64,000 nt of DNA. Origin: Isoetes taiwanensis (Eukaryota; Streptophyta; Lycopodiopsida; Isoetales; Isoetaceae). Positions 45,241-56,185 of the stretch are shown here, piece by piece (position 1 is the first letter of the stretch; every line of letters begins with the position of its first letter). The position numbers and the translations under genes are program-made. The stretch covers positions 2,683,434-2,747,433 of the forward strand of contig JAJEKV010000045.1 in NCBI GenBank assembly GCA_021234155.1, read 5' to 3'. Below the pieces are notes generated by a model. It was not told the DNA's origin. It worked only from the letters and a program-made list of their open reading frames with translations, and ran no database searches.

Positions 45241-46025
45241 ATCTCATTTTAAATCCGATGGAAATGACAGGCATATTGGATGGAAATGACAACACATTTG
45301 ATGACAGGCATATTGGATGGAAATGACGCACATTTGATTCAAGAAGCGCACATTTCAAATGGCGGCATCGCCATCCAATACAAGGGGCTGGCACCGTTGC
45401 ATATTGAATGTTCATATTCGTAACATATTGAATATCCATTTTGGATATTGAATGTTCATATTGAATCCGAACATATATCAGATTTTTAACTTGATTTTAG
45501 TTGTCTTTTGTCTTCTTCAAGAACACATTGTCTTATTATGTCAGTAGAACATATTGTCCTATCTTTGTTCGAACACGTAATATTAAAGCGAGAACTTTTT
45601 GTCATCTTACGTTTTTAAAAAGCGAGTAATGTTAAATAGAAATTTTGTCCCTTGTCACTAATCAAATGAATTGTGTTTTCTTGCAAAGTGTGGCCTGTTA
45701 TGGTAGAAACAAGGAACAATAAACCATTTGCGACCTACTAGACTCGTCACTCCTAAAAAAAAGCCAAGAGGTCGCGGATACATGAAGTTTGGCCATGTCG
45801 TTTGAATCTACCGCAGATGCGGATTAGAGACAATAGAAGACACTAGCGGATGCACTAGAGACATAGACAAAGAGAGGAAGTATTGATATGCGGTTGGATG
45901 ACAAGATACATTAGTTATGGAAGAAGAAGAGGGTAGCACTTATTGAGAAAGATAACAATACCGGGAGATAAGACTAGAGCAAACGAGAAAAGAAAAAAAA
46001 AAAAAGGGCAAAGTTCGAGGATCCG

Positions 46026-47567
46026 ATGATGACGTTCTTGGTGACTTATCGCGTCTTTTCTTGTGGAAGTGATTTCGAAATCTTGGATGCACTACCATTA
46101 AAGAAGGATACAGAACCACCCATGATTCCATTGTGTCGGATTAGGATAAATGAGGAGGTCCGCAAAGTGGGTTCAAGATCGCAAATACTAAGAGATACCT
46201 TCAGACAGGATGGCTATGTGGAGTCCAAGGGGAACTTCATTTTATCTATGGCTACAGCAAAAGGTGATGTTATTCCAGTGACTGATGAGGACATTGATGG
46301 TTGGGACCCGTATTGGCAAGAAGTGAATAAGGCATTTGAAGAGTCATTGGTACATAACAAGGACTGGTCAGATTTGCGTGGTAGAATGTTTCTTTACTGG
46401 GATGGCAACCATCGAACTGAGGCATGGATGTCTGAAATCAACAGTACATACAAACATGTCAAATCCAAACATATTTGTGTTCGTGCTGATTTTATAAACA
46501 TCGACGAGCCGAACGAGACAACACTAGTCGCTGCAATGAACAAAATAAACTTGTTGAGTTTTTTAGCTTTTCTATTTTTATATGCAAATAATTCTTGCTC
46601 ATTTCCAGAAATTGCTTGTTGTAGACTGAACGAGATTGGTGTTGTTCGTACAAGTCTACAAGATACACTAATGATTGTGCACAGAATTGCTACTGTTAAA
46701 CCAGATAAGTATATGAAGGAATTATCTCCCACTGGGTTAAAAGCACAGAGGACAAGGGAAATGATAGGGTCAAACGAGCCTTGGTATCCTCTCACAAGAT
46801 TGGCCTATGCAAAGATATTATATAACGTAAGTTTAATGTTGTTTCTGCTGTTATATTTCTTTTGATGTTTAAGATTCAATAAACTAATTACTAAGAATCC
46901 ATTGATGCAGGCTTCAATGGTTAAGGACATTGAGGATTACATAAAATCAAATCATGAAAACATTTCAGAAGTTGATGTCTTGAAGGCAAATGCTGAAAGG
47001 GAAGTGAGGCGAAAGTGGACAACTAAAATGCAAAAATATCTAGCCATTGTGAATCCTAGTCTTGGGAATGTTTGGTTACGCCATGTCACAACCAAAGATT
47101 TAGAATCTAAAGGAGTTAATATGACAGTGGAAAAGCTTTTGTTTATGGTCAGATCAAAGGTGCAGAACAGTGTGAGAGATAATTGGATTAAGACAATGAC
47201 TAGCACATCTCAGTTTGGTAATTATCAGAAGATACCAACTAATGATAAGAGCTTCAATTCTTGGGTAAAGAAAGAAACATGGCTAGAGCATTTACTGACC
47301 AGATCATGTGACTTAGTGAAGGGAGAAATTGAACAACATAATTTGCAGTTGTTAATACCCCAGGACTGTGATGTGGAGACTTGGTACAGAACATTCAAAG
47401 CTAGAAATCGAGTTGAAATGTTTAAGCATTGGGAGAGACATATGCAATCTACAGTTAATGTTTCTGAAGCTTTTGAAGTTCAAAGGACAGCCATGCGAGT
47501 TGCATACAGGTATTTCAAATATTTGGTTCATATTAAGTGCATGGAATCAATGTATCCACAGATATAG
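46026..47567 (+). pseudogene. ParB-like N-terminal module, locus 2
   Basis: Frame from 46026: IRINEEVRKVGSRSQILRDT, the ParB-like start, then GRMFLYWDGNHRTEAWMSEI, in which DGNHR is the diagnostic ParB box (stronger than the GNHS of locus 1). A T-rich intron-like stretch ends ATTTCCAG at 46608. A canonical intron GTAAGT...TTGATGCAG spans 46827-46910 and keeps frame into ASMVKDIEDYIKSNHENISE. The next exon (to about 47507) is basic and helical (WTTKMQKYLAIVNPSLGNVW), then a probable short intron (47508-47561) leads to RYGCLTQVLTVFTVQK. The TIR transposon begins at 47630. The first part may still be expressible as a truncated protein. Confidence 0.6.
46827..46910 (+). other. Spliceosomal intron in ParB-like locus 2
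   Basis: AAC|GTAAGT at the donor, TTGATGCAG|GCT at the acceptor, 84 nt, T-rich before the acceptor, containing stops in the coding frame. Both flanking exons are in the same frame. Confidence 0.8.
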
Positions 47568-47621
47568 ATATGGGTGTCTCACACAGGTGCTGACTGTATT
47601 TACAGTCCAAAAGGTAATCTA

Positions 47622-47629
47622 GACAGGGG
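47622..47629. other. 8-bp target duplication GACAGGGG, left
   Basis: GACAGGGG directly before the TIR; repeated at 49477-49484. Confidence 0.9.
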
Positions 47630-48242
47630 CCCGGGGGGTTCACCTAGATTATGGGGTATGAAACATGTGAGTGCACCAAATGGGTTTTTTTATTGCCTCT
47701 CTGGTATCATATACGTAAGAAAAATATACGGTTTTTATAGTTTGAATGCCGTATAGATACCAGAGGGATTGTGGTGGCGCCAGTATTCAATTCGTATTCA
47801 TACTATAAGGGTCCATCATTTTTGGTGAGCTTCTACTGTTGGGGATTCTGTGATAATATGATATGACTATGATAATATATATTTCTGATCTATATATGTT
47901 CTTATATTTGTCGCGCTTATCCGACCGTCCGTTCGAGATCCGACGGCTCACGTGGCTTTGGGACATATCCTACGGCCCAGATGGCTTGGGAGTTTACATA
48001 TAATATGTGTACCGCGGTCCTACGGTCCAGATTGATCTGATCCTGACCGTCGGTCCGCAATCCGATGGCTCACGTGGCTTGGGGACACATCCTACGGTCC
48101 ACGTGGCTTTGGGAATTATATGTAATAGATCCTACGGCTTATATTGCTTTTATATGGTGAGATCTAGATCGTTGATCGAGTCTAAGATCCTAAGGCTCAT
48201 ATTGAATGCTCGTTCCTTAAGGAAAGGCTTTTAAAATTTTTT

Positions 48243-48312
48243 ATGTTATTGGGGGGATTCGAACCCTGGTCCTCAAGCTCCCAAACCCTCCACTCTAACC
48301 ACTAGACCAAGC
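48243..48312 (-). repeat. tRNA-like SINE head inside the TIR transposon
   Basis: The minus strand reads GCTTGGTCTAGTGGTTAGAG (box A) and CCAGGGTTCGAATCCCCCC (box B with perfect GGTTCGAATCC). The acceptor stem does not close, so it is a SINE head or tRNA relic. Confidence 0.55.
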
Positions 48313-48627
48313 ATTAATTTTATGAAAAATTTTTGTTTCAAATATACTTAAGGGTAATGTTCTAATTAAGATAAAATAGACTATAATATTGTAGGATGTT
48401 TTGAAACTTTCAAAATGTTCCAGAAAGTTCTAAAATGTTCTAGAAATTTCTAGAATGTAAGGGAATCCAGAAGAATTGAAAGGAATATAAGGAAATCTCA
48501 TAAATTGTAAGAGAATCTAGGAAAATATACAAGTCTAACGGAATCTCTTAAAATCTAATTGAATCTAAGGGTATCTTCATAATATCTAAGGGAATCTAAG
48601 AAAATCTTGATGAAATCTGAGAATTTT

Positions 48628-49010
48628 TTTAAGATTTTGCAAAAAGCGACAATAGAATGTTCTAAAATGTTTCATAATAAAGGTGTACAATATAAATCTT
48701 GAAAAAAAAAATATTCTAGATGTTCAAGGAAAGCGCCTTAGTCTAAAAATAGAAAATGTTTTAAAAATATTGCACAGATCCAAAATAGATTATTTTAGAA
48801 GGTTTTAAGCTCATGGGTTTTAAGATTTTGCAAAGAGCGACAATAGAATGTTCTAAAATGTTTCATAATAAAGGTGTACAATATAAATCTTGAAAAAAAA
48901 ATATTCTAGATGCTCAAGGTAAGCACCTTAGTCTAAAAATAGAAAATGTTTTAAAAATGTTGCCTGAGATCGGAATAGATTATTTTAGAAGGTTTTAAAT
49001 GCTCATGGGT
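48628..49010. repeat. 191-bp tandem duplication inside the TIR transposon
   Basis: The AAGATTTTGCAAA...TTCTAAAATGTTTCATAATAAA...TAGAAGGTTTTAA block starts at 48631 and again at 48822, with few differences. Confidence 0.85.
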
Positions 49011-49476
49011 AAGCACCTCAATCAAAATAGAAAATTCTAAGAGAATCTAGGAGAATCTAAGAGAATCTTAGTAGAATCGTTGGTTATCTAGAGCACTATA
49101 GGGCCTTACATCGTAAGAACATGCTAAAACTGGAACAATGCGCCGTAGGACGTATTAATTTTCTTGTATATATATAAAATAATAGAGAAAACGTATATGT
49201 ATAAAAGGGGTTGTCAAGTAAAAGTGTTTTGGGCAAGTAATTATATGATATGGGTTGTATTCTTTTACAAATAATGTAGTCGTATACAAAGAGTTTTTCA
49301 TATAGAACTGTCGTATACAATGGGTTTTTTGGCAACCTAAGAAATGCACATGGCATATATATCTATAATAGAGGTGAATCCCTTATATTTTTCTTACGTA
49401 TACGGTACCAGAGAGGCAATAAAAAAACCCATTTGGTGCACTCACATGTTTCATACCCCAAGGTGAACCCCCCGGG

Positions 49477-49484
49477 GACAGGGG
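49477..49484. other. 8-bp target duplication GACAGGGG, right
   Basis: Matches 47622-47629. Confidence 0.9.
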
Positions 49485-50924
49485 AGGTGGAATGCATAAA
49501 TGGGAAAGAGAAAATTGTCCCTGGTGGATTGATTTCCCTTTAGGGTCTTATCCAGAAGAAGAAGAGTCAGATTACAATCGGATCCGTGGAGGGCAGAAAA
49601 TTAAGGTGGATCCAAATGAGGAAAAAAAGAGAAGCAGGAAAGACAAGCCAAAAGTATCTGATGCAACTAATGAGGAAAATGAGGAAGAGGATCTTATTGT
49701 CAATTATCAAACACCTCCACGAAAGCATATGCCTGATGTTGTACAAGTTCAAAAAGAATGCCATACTGAATTTTGAGTTGTCCAAGCAGATATATATGTG
49801 GTCTCTAGGGCTGTAACATTAGGCGGCCATGAAGTGTTCACATCGTTGAGAAATTTAGGAAAGGAAGTCAAGAAATCATCCATGTACTACAGGAATGGAA
49901 AAGTCAGAGATTGGGGTGCTAACTTGGTTCTTGTTGATCTGCCAACAAATGAGCCTACAAGAAGTGACTCAAACGAAACACCATACTGGAACAAACTTGA
50001 CACACGACTAGTAGATGGATGTTTCAGTTTAGGTGCTCTGTTTGGATGATAGTGGATGGTTAGTGTGCATTAGCAGCTTTGAGTTTTAAAAGATGGTAGA
50101 CATGGCAGCCAGAAAAAAGAACCTTGAACTAGGAAGATCATACAAATTGATTGGGGACAGACCATTCAGTTTTCCTAAAGATAAATACGGTATTCTATCA
50201 AGAAATGTGATGATAGTATCTCTCTACAAAAGAGCTGGCACAAATCCGATATTTAAATCCAAGGAGGTATTTAGTCAACATGAGTTGGATTATAGCAGTG
50301 AACTTTTGAGGCATTACTTAGGGCCGGGTGACAGAATGAGATCAGCAAAACATCATTCACTGCGGCATAATTTAGAGAAGACCACCCGCTTTAACGAGTT
50401 CTTACTCCAACTGCTATGTGATTGTGGTGATTATGTCGTGGATTTATTGACAGGTACATGGTCTATGGTTGAGGCCTGTGCACTTCGAGGTCTGCATTGC
50501 TATGCAATGGATTTTGATGCTGATATTTGTGATGTGGTCAGAACACTTTGAATGTCTACATTCAAAAAACCATTAGCAGAAGGGGCTCCTTCTATGCAGT
50601 TGGATTTGGAGGAAGAGGATGAGATAATCACAGACGTGATTGAAGAACCGGCTGATTAGTCAGTGAGCTAAAATTTCTATTTTTTGCTTACATTAACTAT
50701 CTAAACCAAAACTAACTGTGTTTGACTTATATTGCAGTTTCTTGCCCGTCTATGCCGAGCAACATGCCACAGTGTTGTCCTCAATGTCAAGTATTGAACA
50801 AAAAGTAAAGAAACGCAAACGATGTCTTTACATCGATGACGAGGCACAAGAAGATACTTTATCTGAAAATATAAAATTTCTCTGTGATTTATACAGTGAC
50901 ATAAAATATTATTATCTGATATAA
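49485..50924 (+). pseudogene. DNA-methylase-like C-terminal module, locus 2
   Basis: It resumes right after the TIR transposon: GSYPEEEESDYNRIRGGQ, a basic linker (KKRSRKDKPKVSD), then ANLVLVDLPTNEPTR at about 49920, the position of motif IV; Pro-Pro-Tyr is lacking as in locus 1. Next WLVCISSFEF, an in-frame TAA near 50087, RNVMIVSLYKRAGTNPIFKS, then motif I DYVVDLLTGTWSMVEACALR (GT-W instead of GTG) and GLHCYAMDFDADI. A TGA at 50549 is directly followed by an in-frame ATG and an acidic tail (DLEEEDEIITDVIEEPAD). A possible further exon with KKRKRC lies at 50740-50924. Frame change near 50048. Related to 31420-33062. Confidence 0.6.
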
Positions 50925-50939
50925 AATATATCTGTGTAG

Positions 50940-51920
50940 TCTCTGCAATTATTGCAGTGACATAAATTACTATTCTATTCGGATTTTCTTATACTTTAAT
51001 CGATCTGTCTACTTTCTAGGTGTAATTCTCCAATTCTTCTTGTTTATATTATTAAATGTTGTTATTATCTAGATACCAACGTTGTTCTATGATTAGGTTG
51101 TTTAAGTCTACGGTGCAAGGTGCTGTCCCTTTCGCAGGCAAACATTGTATCCTGACGATTCTTGGAATATTAAGAATATTCCATAAAAACTCAAAAAACA
51201 TGTTTCAAAAAAACCTACAAAAAAAAAATTCCCCCTGCTCTCCTTAAATGTGTTATCCCCTTTTTTTTTTTTTCATTTACACTTTATTTATGATCCTTGG
51301 TTGAAGGAATAAGGGGTAAAAATCAAGCATTCGATTATGCATTGAACCGTCCTTTCTTAACAGATTAGCAAGGAAAAGAAAGAATGTCATGTCATGTCTT
51401 CTTAAATTGCAAGAGTCCCATTGTTCTAGAAATAAAATGTGCTAAGAACATGTACTTTGTATGATAATCTTGAAAAGAAGTGCACATGAGGGATAAAGTC
51501 TTAATAAACCCGTGCCAGGCTGTAGGCTTAAACTGCGGCGTTAAACACCTTGAAATTTTGTAATAAAAATGATTATCTTAGTTAGAGCTTTTGATCCTCT
51601 AGTTGATGTGACCGATAATCATTGTTGCATAGTCCTTAAAATATGCACATAGTTTGTTAAGTCCAACAGCATACAGATGCAAACACATTCCAAGTACGCA
51701 ATTCTAATTTTTAGTTGCAGTTGTGTAATTTTTAATTTTTAAATCTTAGATGCATGTGTAAAACTTATAGCTACAGGTTTGCTCATTTGTTGATGGATGC
51801 TTAATATTGAAAGAACTCTATCCCTACGCATGTTTACATAAATGATTAAATAAGCAAGGTACTTATCTCCATTGTACTAATTTTCTTTATCTAAATGCTT
51901 CAATAAGCTAAGTATTTGCC
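50940..51920. other. Intergenic stretch, no gene supported
   Basis: AT-rich, homopolymer A and T runs near 51220-51270. Nothing recognised. Confidence 0.35.
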
Positions 51921-51929
51921 TCCATTGCA

Positions 51930-52280
51930 CCCACCAGGGCTCAACAGCGTCAGAGCACCTCCGTCATCTCACACTCCACGCTCTCAGACATATCCGAATA
52001 TTGCTACAGAGGTGGAGCTTCTCAAAGAAGTTTCTGCTTCTTTACCTCAGACTTCAGCTCCCTTGGATCCTGCTGATTCGTTTTCTCATGTTCCTTTGGA
52101 ACTCCAAGAAGAACTTGCAAAAATCAAAATTCCATTGAGTTTAGCCACCATTTTGAAACTTTGTCCTGCTCTCAAGGACCAGTTGCCCCTTCCCACAATT
52201 CTGGTTGGGGCTGTGGCTACCTCTACACCCACGGTGCATGCCACGGTGGGCAATCACCAAGTCAATCATGTCCAGAAACA
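51930..52280 (+). mobile_element. Isolated fragment of the same Ty3 family (gag-protease linker)
   Basis: Reads PRSQTYPNIATEVELLKEVS, VPLELQEELAKIKIPLSLAT and CPALKDQLPLPTILVG, matching 16620-16975 of element 2, and ends just before the protease active site (HATVGNHQVNHVQ). No LTR nearby. The frame is open for the whole fragment (51916-52353), unlike element 2. Confidence 0.85.
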
Positions 52281-52289
52281 ATGTTACAA

Positions 52290-52961
52290 ATTAAGACAAA
52301 ACCTTAATGCTAAGGACATCATTATGTGGGATTCGGAGGTGGGGGATGTGTGAGGTTCCCATTCATTATACAACATGAATATGCAGACACATCACTACAA
52401 CTTTGGAAATGTAATATTAATGTAAAAAACTAGCATCCGGTTATCTAGCATTATAATTAAGGTATGGAATAACCTAGGTGCCACTGGAGCTATTCCATTG
52501 GGCCATCGAAACTAAACTAATATGTCTTAACACCAATCATTATAGGCGCCCTAATTGAAAAGGGAAATTATTCTTGGAAGGAGAAGCAACAACAAGAACT
52601 TAAGCAACCACCAACAAGTTTAGGAGATGGAGGTAACCAGATGAGAAGTGTTAAGTAGGGAAACATGTAGGAGATTTAGACATAGTGATTGGTCAATAAG
52701 TACTAAACCTTATGTGTTTAGATGGATGTGTATGATTCTTTAGTTAAGATGGTTGGAAGATTTCATAAATCTGCATCTCTTGTGCTTAGGAGGGGTAGAG
52801 ACTTAGAGGCTTTGTAGGACTAAAAATGCTTCTAGTTAATTCCTCTTAAATCCTATTAAATTTGTCCTGTGCATAAGAGCGCATGCAGCTATGGATGTTG
52901 TATTGTGATTTAACTAAATAAGGGGGGCAACAAAACTATATGGAGGGGACAAGGTGATTAG

Positions 52962-52992
<31 letters not shown>

Positions 52993-54360
52993 GGGGGTCT
53001 TCTTGTCTTTGGGTTACTTTCGGGGACCCATCATTGAGCTAGATCTAATAGTCTTCCACTGTGAGTGCAGAGTATAGGCCCGACACCTTCTAGATGGTGT
53101 TACTACCTCCAAGAGGGATTAAGTCGACTAAAGATGTGATGCGTCAAGTCCTCTAGTTCACTAGTAGTTCCATTGCACTTACGGGATGAGATGTGTTCTC
53201 ATGCCTCACTAGGTAGAAGGAGATGTAACCTCGAAATGATTCCTCTGGATCATGTCTCCTATGGGCTACAGTCATGATACCACATGTTTCAACCTATTTG
53301 CAAAGTGTGCACAAGAGGGGTGAATGGAGTGGACAACACTAGCCATGTTCTATGCTAGTCAAGCTCATTTGCATGATGTTCTATGTTCAATATCATGATT
53401 GCATCTGCTGATATCTGGAGACCTTAGCCATCAGTAAACCCTATAGATCTTGAGCCAGGGTATAAACCTCTGTGTGCACATGCTATGCATTATTTATGTT
53501 TTATGGTGATGTTGCGATGGATGGATGGGCCACCATTGCAGGCGGTATATTATGTTTATGCGGTTGCTGCTATGTGTTGATATTTAGACATGTTTTCGCA
53601 GTATATGGATAAGCCGTATAGATTGTCCCATCTGCAAGATTGAGGAAATGACACCATTGTGACCTTCGCTCGAGCACTTGTCCATCAAAGTAGTCCGGGT
53701 GAGACGAAGAGCCTTTTGTGGCCTTCGCTCGAGCACTTGTCTGTGAAAAGTGGTCCAGATTAGACGAAGGGCCTTTCTAGTCCTACAACAAGTGATCCCG
53801 GGGCCTTTCTACTCTGGGTTAGATGAAGGACCTTTATTGATAGTCATCCTTTCTGCCTTTTGACAACTGTATATTGTTGGATAGGGAATTTCCAATTTTT
53901 TCCAAATTTGTATAAACAAGGAATCATATAGGTCTGAGGAGCATTAGACTCTTGGCTACTATCGGTTACTGAATCAATAGTATTACCATATTGACCAATG
54001 ATACGAGGTTATATAAAATTGAATTCATATATATGCAGATAGCAAAAAGGTGGTGCCTAGGACATCCTTCTATGATTTATGATTGATAGTTTTTGCTCAC
54101 ATTTTAGTTGTTTAGTAACATCTGGCTATGGTGGGTTGTTTGAATCGATAATATTGCCATATTGATCAATGGCTTGGACTAATGAAATTTTGAATAGTAG
54201 ATATTTACATTAGATGAAAGTCAACTTGTAATTAGGGTAATAAACCCTAATTTGCAAAAATAAGGAGGGTGATTTATTTCAAAAATACCTCCATGTGATG
54301 GAAGTATACAAGCTTAATAAAATTTTAGCAATTTCTTGTATATGTTTCAAAAATATCTCT
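52290..54360. other. Intergenic stretch with local repeats
   Basis: T-run at 52970-52992. A ~60-bp repeat, CCTTCGCTCGAGCACTTGTC...AGACGAAG, occurs at about 53661 and 53721, with a third weaker match near 53800. Two related stretches near 53935-54000 and 54115-54185 share ATTACCATATTGACCAATG. No gene supported. Confidence 0.45.
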
Positions 54361-54369
54361 AACCTGGCT

Positions 54370-55490
54370 CTGGATGCCCGATTGCTGGAACTCAAGCACA
54401 GCCCCTTTTCGAGACCGAGAGTTGTAGGAGTTGCGGACGGCCATCACCAAGCAAGGCAAAGGCCTCCACGCAGAGGCACATGAACAACAGTATGGTCGCG
54501 TGCATGCGATGGCGAGGAAGCGGCGGCAATTTCTACGGGGAAGTGAGCACCGAGGGGGTTCACCGCAAGGCGAGAAGCCCACGGGGAAGAAATCACGCGG
54601 CATAGGCCGCACCGGTCAGCATACCCGCAGCCTGGCGGCAAACGCATGCCACCGGTGGGACTATGCATTGTTGCACCACCACCAAGCCACCACCACCACA
54701 ACGGTGGTACCAACCCCACGCTTTACATTGACATGAGGCCACGCAGAACTTTGTAGTACCGGATGAAGAGGCCATAATTTGGTAATCTGGGGCCTGTTCA
54801 CATTGCAAGAGCAAGCCGCCATGGTGCACAATGCCCTAATCACAACCACATTGTCATTTTCCACAATTGTAGATGCACAGGTACGGAGTTCCATCTTTGC
54901 ATCGGGGCAAGGGGTTGAAGGGGCGTCCCATACGTGGGCGAGACCTTACATCAGAGCAACATGAGTCACGCAGGTAAGCGCTCGCCAAGGTTAGAAGCAT
55001 TTGTCATCGAGGGGAAGCATGCAGGTGGACTGGAGAGCCACGCAAGGATAGGCTTTGTCAGTGCTGCCAAATGGGAGCCATTGAGGATGAATGTCACACT
55101 TTTCAGAGCTGCCCAGCATGTAATCAGATCCGAGCACGCTACGCTCTCTTGATCAGGCCAGACTAGCTGCTACACATGATACTAAGCACGACCTCGGTGC
55201 ACTCACTAGGATCACACACTCAGGAGGTAATGGATTCGAGGGCTCGCATATGCCCCCAGACAACCATTTAATGGGCAGAAAATACTTTATGAAGTATGTA
55301 TATATATATTTGTACATCTTGTCAGCAATCTTATTGCTGCCACGGTTTTCCCCTCGAAAACCCTTTAGGGCGGGGTTTTTTTAACCCGAGTAACAATACG
55401 CCTGCTGCGCTCTTGTATTGGGTCCCATAGGCCGATTGCCCTCCGTGGACGATAAAAATCATTCAATTCAATTCAATTTAATTCTATACG
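54370..55490 (+). mobile_element. GC-rich non-LTR-like remnant with pentanucleotide tail
   Basis: GC content rises sharply against its AT-rich surroundings. The 3' end reads CCGTGGACGATAAAAATC followed by ATTCA repeats (55455-55485). An almost identical ending (AGTGGACGATAAAAAATC plus ATTCTC repeats) occurs at 62874-62907. A shared 3' end with a variable short-repeat tail is typical of LINEs or LINE-dependent SINEs. No RT motif remains. Confidence 0.5.
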
Positions 55491-55499
55491 ATGGAAGTA

Positions 55500-56180
55500 T
55501 ACAAACACAATAAAATTTTAACTTGGCCCATTGCCATGTACTCAATGTTAGCCAACCCAATTCCATCTACTCAATATTTGGCCCATTGCCATCTAAGTCA
55601 CATTTGAGACTAAGGTATAGTCTTATAGCTCTATATAGCTCTCTATTTGGCCCATTGCCATCTACTCAATATTAATCGTCGCAATTGTTGCTCTCGAGAC
55701 TAATCTATAGTCTTATAGCTCTCAAAAATAAATATTTGCTGTCAATTGAAATCAAGTATTGTACAAGGCCAAAGAGGATGCTCGATTAAAGAGATGGAGT
55801 AACAACATAATTAACATTAATGTCCAGACTAGATTGATGGACAAACAATAGATAAAATGAGGTTACCATAGTGAATGTAGACCTAATGTGGAAGCAATAT
55901 TCAACATCATTATATATACAAAGAGGTGAAGCTACTATGGGTTCTATGAATATATTACCATAAAACAATTGTGATATAAACAATAAAGTGCAAAACTGTA
56001 TTTTTACCCCACAATCATTAATAAATAGGATGGGGGCCTAGCCTCGATGTTATTGCACGTAGTGAAGTTTCCAAGCTCAAGGAAACTTCCTAGACTAGCA
56101 AAAATAACACTAAATATTCTGCAAGGGTGGTATTGCTTATTTTAGTTCAGTTTTATTCAGTTTCAAAAGGAGACCAGGTT
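55500..56180. other. 3' flank of PAR1, non-coding
   Basis: AT-rich. The phrase TTGGCCCATTGCCATCTACTCAATATT is repeated three times between 55520 and 55670. Confidence 0.4.
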
Positions 56181-56185
56181 TATGG

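Larger units (their letters stand above)
47630..49476. mobile_element. Non-autonomous TIR transposon splitting ParB-methylase locus 2
   Basis: Terminal inverted repeats of about 100 bp: the left begins CCCGGGGGGTTCACCTAG, the right (reverse complement) CCCGGGGGGTTCACCTTG, and both go on to GGGGTATGAAACATGTGAGT and CCTCTCTGGTA. Perfect 8-bp duplication GACAGGGG on both sides. Total 1847 bp with no transposase. It contains a tRNA-like SINE head (48243-48312), GAATCT-rich sequence and an internal 191-bp tandem duplication. Eight-bp duplications fit hAT (or P-like) elements; the TIR sequence is not a classical hAT CAGGG end, so the class is tentative. Confidence 0.88.

Noticed and set aside
46550-46608. 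Canonical GT-AG intron (46553-46608) in ParB-like locus 2
   Set aside because: The acceptor-like ATTTCCAG is good, but splicing from the only nearby GT breaks the frame that continues downstream; left as intron-like only.
48243-48312. Functional tRNA gene
   Set aside because: Boxes A and B are good but the acceptor stem does not pair and the anticodon arm is poor; better explained as a SINE head.
54431-55152. Several 70-100 codon ORFs on both strands
   Set aside because: They reflect high GC content of the remnant (few stop codons) and show no coherent protein.
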